A DNA stretch of 64,000 nt from Coleophoma eucalyptorum. Taxonomy: Eukaryota > Ascomycota > Leotiomycetes > Helotiales > Dermateaceae. Made by a program: the position numbers and the translations under genes. The first letter of the stretch is position 1, and each line of letters begins with the position of its first letter. The notes beneath the pieces were generated by a model. The model was not told the DNA's origin. It worked only from the letters and a program-made list of their open reading frames with translations, and searched no databases. The stretch covers positions 310,001 to 374,000 of the forward strand of contig JALRME010000036.1 in assembly GCA_026120035.1 (NCBI GenBank). The letters run 5' to 3'. Positions 11,069 through 22,635 of this stretch are shown here, in pieces.

Positions 11069-13269
11069 ATGGCCTCTTTACCTTTCAGGGACATCAACGT
11101 CCACGCTTCAACATCGCATTATGCCTTTACTTCTCCTTCGTCGCCATCAGCGCCGACGCTGGTTGTCGACCGGCCTACAGGAGACCTACGCCTGAACGAT
11201 GGAGCCTTGCTCGGTGGAAAACGTGTCTCTAGTATTGCAGGAATACTGGGTATAATCAAATTGCGTCTAGGTATATCATGACAGCACCTGCCACTTGAGT
11301 ATGGGCTAATATTGTGTTAGACAAATACATCATCGTGATCACTAAGGCGCAACCTATGGGAAGATTGAAAGGACACATGATATACAAGGTCATTGCGACG
11401 GAATTCCTGCCGCTCCGCGAGCGACCTCTTCATGATCAAGACGAAGATACCTATCTGTCCCTGTTGAAGACTTTCATTAAGTCTGGACCAATGTACTTTT
11501 CCTACTCCTCCGATATCACAAATACCTTCCAGCGACAAGCACAATTAGACGCTTCCCAACCGTTGTGGAAACGAGCAGATGATCGATTCTTTTGGAACAG
11601 ATTCATTCAGTCAGATCTTATTGACTTTCGAACTTCAGGCTCACGACAGCAACATGGACAGCAGCCAGGTCTTGATGCATATATCCTGCCTGTTATCTTT
11701 GGCATGCTAGAAATCACCTCGACTAGAATTAAATCGACCCCTCTCACTATCGCGCTGATCACTCGACGATCAAGACATCGAGCTGGTACCCGGTATTTTT
11801 CTCGAGGAATTGATGAGCAAGGACATGTCTCGAACTTCAATGAAACCGAGCAGATCGTCATTCTAAATGATAGTACCAGTGGACTTGGCGGGTTTGCCGG
11901 TGGTGGGGGCATCCAAAATGGCAAAATTGGTGGTTCTGATGGCAGAGAGCTTCAAATCTTGTCTTATGTCCAAACAAGAGGTAGTGTACCAGTATACTGG
12001 GCAGAGGTAAACACTTTACACTACACACCCAGACTCCAAATCCGAGGTGTCGAAACCGCAGTATCCGCTGCACGAGCCCATTTCTCCGAGCAAATCCGAT
12101 TGTATGGTGACATCTATTTAGTCAACCTAGTCAACCAGAAAGGTCGGGAGGTTCGGGTTAAGGAAGCATATGAACAGATGGTTAAGCTATTGGTGTCCTC
12201 GCCCAAGGAAGGTACACAACAGGATTCCATTTCTGACGAGAAGTTCCGTATTGTGGAGCCCAGCAGTCAGCGACAGGAATTTGATAGGTTACACTATGTC
12301 TACTTCGACTTCCACAATGAAACCAAGGGCCTTCAGTGGCATCGAGCCAAACTCCTGCTAGATCAGCTGCATGATGGATTGGAAAAGCAGCAATACTTCC
12401 GTGGGGTCGATATGCCTGCAGATATCGAAGGTCGCCTCGAGGTTCGTAATCACCAGACCAGTGTCGTCCGCACAAATTGCATGGATTGTCTCGATCGCAC
12501 CAACGTAGTCCAAAGTATGCTGGCGCGTTGGACTCTTAATAGGCAGCTTACGGATCTTGGCGTTCTACAGCGTGGCCAGACGTTTACCGACGCTGATCCT
12601 GCATTTGAAGTCCTATTCCGTAAGTTATGGGCCGACAATGCAGATGTAGTATCAAGATCATACTCCGGCACTGGAGCCTTGAAGACAGACTTTACACGTA
12701 CAGGTGTTAGGACCAAGGCCGGTGCCCTCCAAGACCTTCGAAACTCTATCACCAGATATGCAAAGAACAACTTTACAGATGGTCCTAAGCAAGATTCCTT
12801 CGACCTATTCCTAGGCGCCTACCTTCCTTCAAACAGCAGCAACAAAGTTTTTGTTGACAGACGACCAATTCTCATTCAGTCGATACCGTACATTCTGGCT
12901 TTCAGCTTTTTCCTAGTTTTTGTTGGAGCTTTCACCCCAAGAATGCCCGACGCTGCAGTATTACCAATGCGCATCTTCATCCTGTTCTGGTTCATGGTCG
13001 GAGCATGGTGCTTAAACTTCATTTACGGCAATGGCATGTTATATGTACGAACTTCTTCTCCGCTTTAATCCATGTGGCAAACTAACTATGCTTAGGTAAA
13101 CTGGCCCAAACTCAATCCACGGCCATGGGCCACTGAAGGCTTTAACGAGACTATTAACCACGTTCGTAAAGACAAGATCATAGGACAATTTGTTACCCGT
13201 GGTCATGAGCGAGGTATCAGCATGGCAAGATATACGAATGCAGAGGAGGGCAAGAAGAGGATAGAGTGA
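11069..13269 (+). CDS. SAC1: phosphoinositide phosphatase Sac1
   Basis: Removes phosphate from PtdIns4P (and PI3P) at the ER and Golgi. Three exons (11069-11270, 11321-13044, 13096-13269) give 699 residues. The 5' intron is 50 nt, and the 3' intron (51 nt) has a CTAAC branch. The catalytic signature RTNCMDCLDRTN is present, with the CX5R cysteine at residue 454. Two C-terminal hydrophobic segments (after PILIQSIPYIL and from MRIFILFW) form the ER hairpin anchor. The start at 11069 fits fungal Sac1 N-termini (MASLPFRDINVHAS); an in-frame upstream Met at 11024 is possible but less likely. A lysine-containing end (AEEGKKRIE) could act in ER retention. Confidence 0.96.
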
Positions 13270-13566
13270 GCAGGGTTAATTTCCTTACCCTCGCACAATC
13301 CATCGTATTCGTTTTGTAAGCTTGTTCTTATAATATTTGTTTCTAGCCACCCAAAGCGGGATTAGACTGGCGCAGCCTCTATGATCAGACCATAGAGAAG
13401 AGTTATCGGAATAGAAGTAAATATTTTGTTCGTCGGATGTCCAGAAATCAGAAATAAATTTCTCGTGCACGTGAACATTGAATTTTGGTAGTGCGGGTGA
13501 AGGATTCTAATTCTATCTATCCCAAGATTTTATCACTTTTATGCCTTTTCTTCATGTCGTTAGGTT
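13270..13566. other. convergent 3' ends of SAC1 and the MFS gene
   Basis: Under 300 nt separate the two stop codons, so both 3' UTRs and poly(A) sites must lie here and the transcripts may overlap. No hairpin terminator is expected in a fungus and none was seen. Confidence 0.55.
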
Positions 13567-15629
13567 CTATTTCAATGCATGCTCTCGTAGAGTGAGCGCT
13601 AGTAAGAATGCTCCCAGCGCACATGAGAGTGAGAAAACTGCGAAACGGTATTAGCAATGCATTTTCTTTTAAGGTCGGATTCGTAGGTCTTACTATGACT
13701 ATATTCAAGACTCCTTACATACGCCTCGACTACCACTCTCCTCACCCGATGATCCAGCTTTGACAGATTCCCAACATCGGAAATCACCATTTTGATAACC
13801 TGCAAACGAAGTCAGTTCGCCCTTCTAAATATGGAAAAATGGTTTAGCGGCTAAACTTACCTTGTCACCTCCCTTTCCAACTAGTTTGCGCTCTAGTATT
13901 GATCGCAATCCACCCTGCTGCACTGCACTGCCTACGGCGATACCCCCCACCATACCCACACTACTGGCCAAATACATTCCGCCAGTAGCGATGGCCACCT
14001 CTTCTTTTTGCACGCTGCTCGTCAACGCAATGAAGGTCGCTGCGGCCGCCATGCCGGTCCCCAATCCACCGGGTATGATCTCCATACTCTCTAGCCAAGA
14101 CGTGTGTCCGGTCCAGCGTAGAATCATGAGGAAATACGCTATGGAAGACACCAGAGGTGCGATGATGGTTAGGCTCTTGTACTTGCCAGTTTTCTGGATC
14201 GTGTACCCAGCAGCAAGACCGCCGACTGTGTTTCCCAACACCGCTGGGAACAAGTGTGCCCCGGCTGTGGTATTGTTCGCACTTTGGGTTACTTGGAAGT
14301 ACAAAGGAACAGAGAACATCATCTAGTGATCTTGGGTCAGTATTTTGGTCACTTTAGAAGGGATAGATAAGGGTACTCACAGAAAGTTGCGCTGATACTT
14401 GCAATGCCATGATTCCGTATGATGTGGCTACATCTCGTTGACAGACCAAGCTTAGTGGGAATACTGGCTCAAGGGCATATTTGCTTTCAAAGACAATGAA
14501 CAGTATTGCAAGCCCAAAAGATGCACCCAGGAGACCGATCACAGCAGGATGGCTCCATGGCACGTTCTGGCCACCAATGGATAGTGCTCCGAGCAACGCA
14601 ACCAGCGTGCTAGCAAGCAGAATAGCCCCGACAAAATCGATGCGGCGCAATTTTGATGGCTGTCCTTTCTGAGGAAGTGATTCTTCCCGTGTTTGTGATG
14701 GTAATCCGAGCGATACGAGGACAATTGCTAGGAGAATCAAAGGCCCCTGTCCGACGAATGACCATCTCCATCCGATGGTATCGGCGAGCAGTCCTCCCAA
14801 AGGTCCACCAACACTACGACCGAGGGTGGAGACTACATTCACGTAACTTCTCCAGGCTGCAACTTGGATGAGTGGTACAAGATCTGACGCGCGTTAGAGA
14901 TAATCCATAAACCAGGTATGCGAGAGCTAACCAGTGATCAAAATGGATACGATAACTGTCATTCCCGCCGAGCCAACTCCACTCACTATTCTTCCAACAA
15001 TCACCTGCCACATTGATTGAGAAATGCCACTAAAATTAATCATCAGAGCGGGACTTTCTGGGGGTGGTATGTTTAGGGCTGAGTTACCATATCACTGTCC
15101 CAAGACCGAAAAGGACATATGAGGTGATTAACACACTCTTCCGTCCGTAAATATCACTTACTTTGCCGACAATAGGTTGCACAGCCGTGCAAGCCAAAGA
15201 ATAAGCTGTCGTCAACCAACTCCCGCTGCCAAATGCGGCGAATTCGGACGAGATCGTGCCATAAGTTGCGAGGACCAATGTCGTATCTGCATTGGCAATC
15301 AAGACTCCTACAAAGGATCAATGACTGTTGTGTGACACGTGCTGCGTGCTACTTGTGCATTTTAGAGTTTGGTAGCAGAGGCACTTACCGATGAGGAGCA
15401 GACCGACGATTGCGACGGGACTGGTTTGGGGTCTGCCGTCTTCTGATAAAATGGTCTTAGGTGAGGCCTCCTGAAGTGAAGAAGAATCTGTGCCGCCATA
15501 TCTTGATGCTCCATTGTTCTTACTATCTGAGAGTAGAGAAGCGCGCTCCGAAGCGCTATTGTCGGGGAAGCCGTCGCGTGGGGAAGCCGTCCGGCCGCCA
15601 GCTTCGTGCTCAGGATCTTGTAGTGTCAT
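13567..15629 (-). CDS. MFS transporter, Fnx1/Vba-like (DHA2-type, 14-span)
   Basis: Proton-coupled multispan transporter, probably for basic amino acids or drugs. Seven exons (15629-15389, 15307-15088, 15029-14932, 14883-14381, 14322-13861, 13799-13694, 13637-13567) give 566 residues with consistent phase throughout. The N-terminus is a hydrophilic Ser/Gly-rich leader of about 70 residues. The first span carries LIANADTTLVLATY, whose Asn-Ala-Asp is typical of vacuolar amino-acid transporters of the Fnx1/Vba group. Motif A follows as GKVSDIYGRKS. The WRWSFVGQGPLIL and GGLAAGYTIQKTGKYK loops are family features. The last exon adds a final span (IFSLSCALGAFLLALTL). It is divergent from the sulfatase about 1 kb away. 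Substrate is inferred only. Confidence 0.9.
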
Positions 15630-16637
15630 TGTTCGGCTCTGTTGTAGAAACAAAATAACATGTCTTGCTCAATCAACAGGATATATACTAGTATAGACAG
15701 CTAGCGGGAACCAGAGCTCATGGCAAGACGCTTTGGATATGAGCGGAGTGGGTTTTGGTCGTTTCCAGACTCGATCAGACAGCCAAGTGCTCGCGTAGTG
15801 GGGGAGACGAAACAGCGAGCAGTTGCCCCAAGGTTCAGGAGCTGTTAGAGGTTACGAATGGATAGTGGAGGAGGAGAAGGCGATGATGATGATGGAAAGG
15901 AGGATAGAGAAATCCGGTAGAAATAAGAGGAAGGTTTACAGGGGAAGAAGCATATAAATGTGGCTTGGCTAGTAATTCTTATCCCGAGCTTACTTGGAGC
16001 AGCCGGCGTGCAACTGATACGAAGCGCTAGCCTGGCAGGACGTGACGTTGCGAAAGGGCGGGTACGGGAGCACCATGGACGGAAAAGCTGGGTCTAAAGT
16101 GGCCATCGCTATCTCTCGATCCCTCCTCTTGGATGTCAATTTCATCGATTGAATGCGCCAAGACTGATGCCGGAGGAGAGAGCGAGATGATGGAAGAGCG
16201 TGGTGAGGTGAGGTGCTTTGCTCAGGATTGCGGCATCTGCGCTTAGCAGCACGTCAGTTTTTAGCGTGCGATTGTCACCGTCTAAGTCGGTTGTTTTGTG
16301 CTCCCAGTCACCAATCAGCTCTGCCCTTTCTCGCCTGCCCCGTTCCGCTCTGCTCTCTTGTCTATTGTGCCTGCATTGGATATCGGAGACCCTTATTAAA
16401 GAGTTAGATTGTTCCCTCGCATTGCCATCAGAGTTCTGCCTTTTCTGCTTTCCCACCGCTGCGTCAAGTGCCGGCTCTTTCTTCTACGGTGCCTGCTAAT
16501 GTCGGCCAGTCTTTTCCGTGCCATCTAGTTGAATCCTTGTGCCTTCGGCCAACCACTTCGGTCTCTCATCCCGTCACGCCCATCGTGTCCTACTGTATAT
16601 CACCACTGGACTTGGATTTTACGCCTGGCCCGTAATT
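15630..16637. promoter_or_regulatory. divergent upstream region of the MFS and sulfatase genes
   Basis: About 1 kb lies between the two start codons. No frame in it is convincing. A CACGTG core occurs within the MFS gene at about 15337, not here. Short pyrimidine-rich tracts at 16320-16480 precede the sulfatase start and may be its 5' leader. Confidence 0.45.
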
Positions 16638-18616
16638 ATGAAGCTTGCAGGCCTCACACTGGCCCTTGCTGCCCTTACGTCCGCTGTTGAACACCCGCAA
16701 CCCCGGAAGAATGGCGACAGCAAACCCAATATCATTGTCATTCTGACGGATGACCAGGACTTGCATATGCAATCTGTGGAATACATGCCGCTTCTGAAAA
16801 AGCACATGATTGACCAGGGAACTTATTACAAGAGACATTATTGTACCACTGCTATCTGCTGCCCTGCACGGGTTACCCTATGGACCGGGAAGAATGCCCA
16901 CAACACCAATGTAACTAATGTGCATCCTCCTTACGGTATACTCCCTGCCGCCTCTCATTCTTTTGAGCCATCTCTGACCGTAATCCAGGTGGCTACCCAA
17001 AGTTCGTTTCTGAAGGGCACAATGAGAATTACTTGCCAATATGGCTTCAAGAAGCTGGCTACAGCACCTTTTACACCGGCAAGCTTTTCAATGCCCACAA
17101 CGTCGAGAATTGGAATTCCCCTCATCCAGCTGGCTGGACCAGTTCGGATTTTCTCTTGGACCCATTCACGTATGAGTACCTGAATGCCACTTTCCAGCGG
17201 AATCAAGACGAACCCGTTAGTCACGAAGGCGAATATTCTACAGACGTTTTGGCTCAGAAGGCATTTGGTCTCCTGGATGAAGCAGTAGAATTGGGAAAGC
17301 CTTTCTTTTTGACAATGGCCCCCATCGCTCCTCACTCAAATGTTCCTGCAGTACAGTTTTCAGATCCTAAGTCGGCTGCTCTTATAGAGGCGGATTTTGC
17401 GAAAGTCAAAATGACAATACCAATTCCTGCTCAGAGACATAAAAATTTGTTTCCTGGCGCTAAAGTTCCTAGAACACCCAATTTCAACCCAGAAAAGGTC
17501 AGTGTATTCCTTCATACGCCAATTTAATGTCTAACTTTGCTCAGCCAAGCGGGGCATCCTGGATCAAGCATCTGGACCAACTCAGCCCCGAGGTGGTTCA
17601 ATACAACGATGACTATTACCGTGCACGATTACAGGCCCTACAAGCTGTTGATGAGATGGTCGATGAGCTTTTCGACCGTCTCTCATCTCGTGGCCTCCTG
17701 GAGAATACTTATGTCATTTACACAACTGATAATGGCTTCCACATCTCACAACACCGTCTTGCGCCAGGAAAGGAATGTGGATTTGAAGAAGACATCAATA
17801 TTCCTCTAATTATTAGAGGACCTGGAATCCCTGTCGGTGGAGAGACAAATGTTGTTACAGCGCATACTGATATCGTCCCAACTATCTTCGAACTTGCTGG
17901 AATCAAGCCAAGGGGCGATTTTGATGGCAGCGCGATCCCCCTTAACAATAAGGGATTCCAGCAGGCGATTGGCGAGCGACAAGAGCATGTCAACGTTGAG
18001 TTCTGGGGAAAGGCTCTTGCTGAGGGTAACTATGGGTTCTCCTTTGATGACGGATATATTGGTATGTAACCGCAGCTTTTCTTTGAGCCTTCGAATCTGA
18101 CACGACTCTCACAGCATTCGATCAAATTAACAACACCTACAAAGCTTTGCGGTTGATTGGCAAAGACTACAATCTATTTTACTCAGTGTGGTGCTCCAAC
18201 GAGCACGAGCTCTACGATATGATAGTGCGTTTGTTATCTCCTTGTACACCATCTGCTAATATTTCTAGACTGATCCCTACCAAATCAACAATATCTATCC
18301 CTCCGATTTGACAGAGTCAGAGCCTACGATTCTAAATCTTCCATTAAGCAAAGTGCTCCCACGTCTCGATGCACTGCTTATGGTAACAAAATCCTGCAAA
18401 GGTGTGACATGTGTCAATCCTTGGAGTGTCCTTCATCCACAAGGGGATGTTAAAACACTAGGAGACGCACTGAATACCGATTTTGATTCTTTCTACATGC
18501 TGGATGTCAAAAACAAGGTCGCGTTCGATAAATGCGAGCTTGGTTATATCTTGGAAAGCGAAGGACCGCAAGCCCTTGGATTGCCGGTGTTTAGCCAGCC
18601 TAAAGAGGACCTGTAA
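16638..18616 (+). CDS. secreted sulfatase (arylsulfatase, type I)
   Basis: Hydrolyses sulfate esters; the active residue is a formylglycine made from Cys. Five exons (16638-16935, 16989-17497, 17545-18061, 18115-18224, 18269-18616) give 593 residues. The first 16-19 residues (MKLAGLTLALAALTSA) form a signal peptide. The metal-site ILTDDQD lies at residues 35-41. The FGly motif CCPAR is at residues 74-78. A histidine and lysine follow in the TGKLF region, and the second metal site is in YTTDNGFHISQHR. The whole family length is present. It is transcribed away from the MFS gene and towards the GH79 gene, the same orientation as the latter. Substrate could be an aryl sulfate or a sulfated polysaccharide. 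Confidence 0.94.
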
Positions 18617-19844
18617 GCATACACAAACGGTATTGAAAGGGGAAATGTCAAGGTGTACATATTGACCAGAGCAACATGTTGTATATATAAATGATGGCTT
18701 ACCTAGTTATATAGATGAGGCGACAAGAAGATTTTTACAATCAACCCTCACTTTGGAACGTATGCGACAGGCTAGCAAATTCCTGTCTTGCCTCGATTTT
18801 GCTGAGTCCTCATTCTGCTTCCAATCCTACATCATTCAACACTCACGATCATCAAGCTATTTCAAACAGCCAGACGAGATTCTACCTTAGTCCTTGGAGT
18901 TGGTCCACAGCGGTGAGGATAAAGCACAACAGAGAAAATTACGGAGGGTTTCTTGGAAACCTCTCCTATTCTCCAACAAGGATTGTCGTGCCTCGTCAAA
19001 CGACCTGCGCAAAGGAAAGAAAAGACAGGCAGAGGAGGTAGCTCGACAAGGCCAATTGCCTTATCTCAAGCTCTTGATGTTTGATGATCGAAAACAGGAG
19101 CGATCGCTGCAGGCTCAATCACAAACCCACAACCATATCTCATCTGTTCTCGAGTTTGGATGTTTTTTTGGAGGTGATCGGAAGAAACCCCCGCAAGTTG
19201 AAGTGTCAGCCCCTGAGTACAAGCGAGTGGGGCAGCGCTTTTAGGCTTCACTGACGCTGAACCGGAGAACCTCTATGGTGTACAACCCCCCTGAAACGAG
19301 AAACGAAACGCCAAGGTGGTGGACAGGATGTCAGGAGAAGAACTGGAACTCTCCTTCAGACGGACAAGCCTGTATCATTTGAGTCGATCTCTTGGAGACG
19401 TACAGGCACGTTTTGATTAAGGTTAATAAATATATCCTACATCTTCAATATCCTGACTTATTCTTTGACATAAGTTTACTTCTGTTCCAATTATTGCGCT
19501 CTATTCTTGACACTGCCACTGTGTTGATTCACAAGGCTGTGCCTTCAACCTGCTTCTGAACCCAGGTTCTAGGCGGATACCTGAACAGTGCCATTTATCT
19601 TTACGAGCTGCCCCGAATATCTACCAATCCGACCACTAATAAGCCTCATTGACAAGGCGACCCAAACTTCTGCCTTGCTTATCCAATATCTGACTGCCAC
19701 AGCCCATCTATTTTCGGCAGCGTCAAATTCACATCAACACGCGACCGTCGCTTGTGGAAGGACAGGACGCTAAACGAAGACTGCATTGATCGTTAGCAAA
19801 GCCTTTCGTTCGGCTGTTTCGATTTGAATATATATAATAGCATA
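18617..19844. other. intergenic, 1.2 kb
   Basis: The 3' flank of the sulfatase and promoter of the GH79 gene. Frames at 18715-19244 are short, overlap in three phases and have no motif, so I reject them. No RNA gene seen. Confidence 0.55.
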
Positions 19845-22072
19845 ATGGTTTCCTTAACGACCGCGAGGGTCAGCCCGCCATTGGTTTCTCCTTTGTCGCC
19901 TCGATTTCAATTGTCGACGCCGAGGAGAGAGACTTTCGAAACTGCCGCGTCTACGGAGACGACATCGCAGAGCAGTAATAGTATCAGTAGTAAAAAGAAC
20001 GCGAGGACTGGGGTCAGAGAAATCATGGATGATGTATGCAATTCTTTTCCCCCATTCTCTCCCTCTCTCTTATTTACCCTTTCCCATCTCTCTTCCCTTG
20101 TTAAAAATTTTGAGCCTCAAAGAGCTTTGATTTTCGTTGGAGTTTGTTAGTGCCTTTTCTGCAAGTCATGTGCTTGAGTCAATCTCAATGGTACCATAAA
20201 CCCTATCAACTCCCTTTATAGCTATTCACAGTACACAAGAGTTTGAGCATCATGCTAACTATTAAGACAGAAGTTACAAACGTCTTCGTTTCCCAAAGTA
20301 AAATGGCGGGTTAGGGCCTTTTTTCACCAATGCGTAAGGCATTGGATAATCACCGGGTCAGCGATTCTAAGTGTAATCCTTCTGGCACTGACCATCGTAC
20401 TGGCACTGCACTTCACCATTGGTAGAAGGAAATACGGCGATGAACCCATAAACAGTGGCTACACGGTGACCGTCTCCAGTATAGCACCAACCAAGAATGA
20501 CTTCCCACCAATAGGTCAAGCATTTGTCAGTTTCGCTATCGAGTTTGCCTTCTTTCCAGATTTTGCTGGAAACACCTCAGCGCCAAATACCTTCTCAGAT
20601 AATCTGTTGAATAATCTTGGGAATCTCACAGGCACAAAACCATATATACGTGTTGGAGGAGACACTCAAGATTTTGCAATCTTTAATTCTTCTCTTCCGG
20701 TTGCTATTCATGGCGTGTATAACTACTCGCATACTCACAACTACCCTACCGCTGTGACTATGGGTCCTTCTTTCTTCGAATCCTATAGCACGTGGCCCAA
20801 TACTAAATTCATCCACGGCTTCAATATGGGTCTTGCAACCACACCAGCAGGTTGGGAATCACTCATCCAAACCATTCCCTTAGCCTGCAGTGCTCTGGGA
20901 TCAGGAAATCTGCTTTGGTGGGAATACGGCAACGAGCCTGATCTATACCCCACTAGCCCGGCAAGAATACTGAGAACCGGCGCTTGGAATTATAGCATCT
21001 ATCTAGATCAGTGGAAGAATGGCACGGCAGCAGTCGAAGCGGGAATCAAGACTAGCTGTCCCAACCTGACTAGTACAGATGAATATGGCTATGTGGGACC
21101 TAGTTATGCATACCGAGGACTTGATCCCTCAGCGACGTTTGCGAGTGGATTGAATGAGAATGGGACAATCAAGCAGATTACCATGCACCAGTAGGTTCAA
21201 AAAAAGGAAGAAACAGATTGGCAGAATAAATTTTCTAACACTAATATAGTTACATGGGAGACACTCGGGAACCTGGAATCTCACTGCAGAACAAGCTCAT
21301 GAACCACACCTCAGTAGCACTCAGTCTAGGAAGCCAACTACGGGAAGAAGTCATCAACCTCTCCAACGCTACCCTCGTGAATCCCCTATCTCCCAGCAAA
21401 CAAATCCCCATGGTACTTGACGAAGCCAACTCACTCACCAGCAACACTTTCGGCCCCAAAGACATGCTGAACGTCTTCGGCAACGCGCTCTGGACGCTGG
21501 ACTACATGCTGTACTGCGCAGCCCTCGGCTTCTCGCGCGTGCACATGCAGCTCGGCACAGACTTCAGATACAGCAGCTGGCAACCTGTCACCACGGCCAA
21601 CATGACCAAGGGCACGCTGCCACCGTACTATGGCAACATAGCCGTGGCAGCCATGCTAGGCAATGTGACGACGGCCGCACCACAGATTGTGAACATCGCG
21701 ATGGAGCATGATCTCGAAGCCGCCTATGCAGCCTATACGAACGGAACCCTGGCGCGCGTGGCGCTGATCAACCTGAAGCAGTGGAATGTGAGTATGAGCG
21801 GCACCGACAATAGCACCGTGAGACCCAACCGCACGTACACGCTCGATCTGGGCCTGAAGAACGGGAGGGAAGTCAAGGTGCAGAGACTGCTGGCTGCGGG
21901 GAGCGATGCTAAGAGAGGGATCTCGTGGGACGGGTGGAGTTACGAGATGGATCTGGATGAAGGGCGGCCGGTGAGACTGCCAAATGTCACAGTGGGCGAG
22001 GTGTTGAAAGCTAGAAATGGCTCGGTGGAAGTGGAGGTACCAGATAGTAGTGCTGTCATTCTCACTTTTTAA
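19845..22072 (+). CDS. GH79 beta-glucuronidase/heparanase-like, membrane-anchored
   Basis: Glycoside hydrolase acting on glucuronic-acid-linked glycans. Exons 19845-20033, 20271-21190 and 21250-22072 give 643 residues. The first intron is 237 nt, far longer than any other here. The 88-residue N-terminus is hydrophilic, Ser/Thr-rich and then basic (KWRVRAFFHQCVRHW). One membrane span follows at about residues 89-112. The enzyme would therefore be a type II membrane protein with its catalytic part outside the cytosol. The catalytic part starts near PPIGQAFVSFAIEF. The acid/base Glu is in WEYGNEPDLY and the nucleophile Glu is probably in VLDEANS. The HHYMGD junction is a family feature. Several N-x-S/T sites fit secretion. 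The sulfatase upstream is on the same strand. Confidence 0.9.
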
Positions 22073-22635
22073 GTGGGAAGGGGAAAGAAGGATGAGACGG
22101 TTTGGATTTGGGTTTGCAGGAGTTTCACGGAAAATTGTGCCGGGTTAAGATACCACATGAAAAGGATAGGTTTAGATGGGTGGCATCTAGCATGGCGTTG
22201 GGGATCTTTCACAAATATAATGACAAGATAAGCATCTCTAAAAATTAAGACTAAATTTAAGCTGATGTTACTTCTGAAGGCTTGCCAAGTTCGTTGGTTC
22301 ATGTGCTTGAGGTAGTTACATCAACAGACCAATCCCTATTATACATACATATTTGCCATAATTTTCCTCTTTTGGCGTAGGAAGAAGCGTGATCACCCCA
22401 CATACTGACGAAAATGAGTTGAACTTGATTCTTTGGTTGAGTAGCATCTCATGATATATTATACATAATTCCATTCCAATGCAGTGGCTAGCCAGCCAGT
22501 ATCAACAGCCTGCAGGCATCGCTTTCTAAGTTTTAGCATCAAACATCCAGTCTTGGTATATCCATATAAACGCCCACAATGCGAAATGCATATCTTAATC
22601 AGAACTCCTCGCTCCAGAATCCCTATCAAAAGTCA
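22073..22635. other. convergent intergenic, 0.56 kb
   Basis: Between the stops of the GH79 gene and the TyrRS gene. AT-rich around 22310-22470. I see only 3' UTR-like sequence. Confidence 0.55.

Noticed and set aside
18715..19244. frames downstream of the sulfatase
   Set aside because: Short, overlapping in different phases and without motif; most likely UTR and intergenic sequence.
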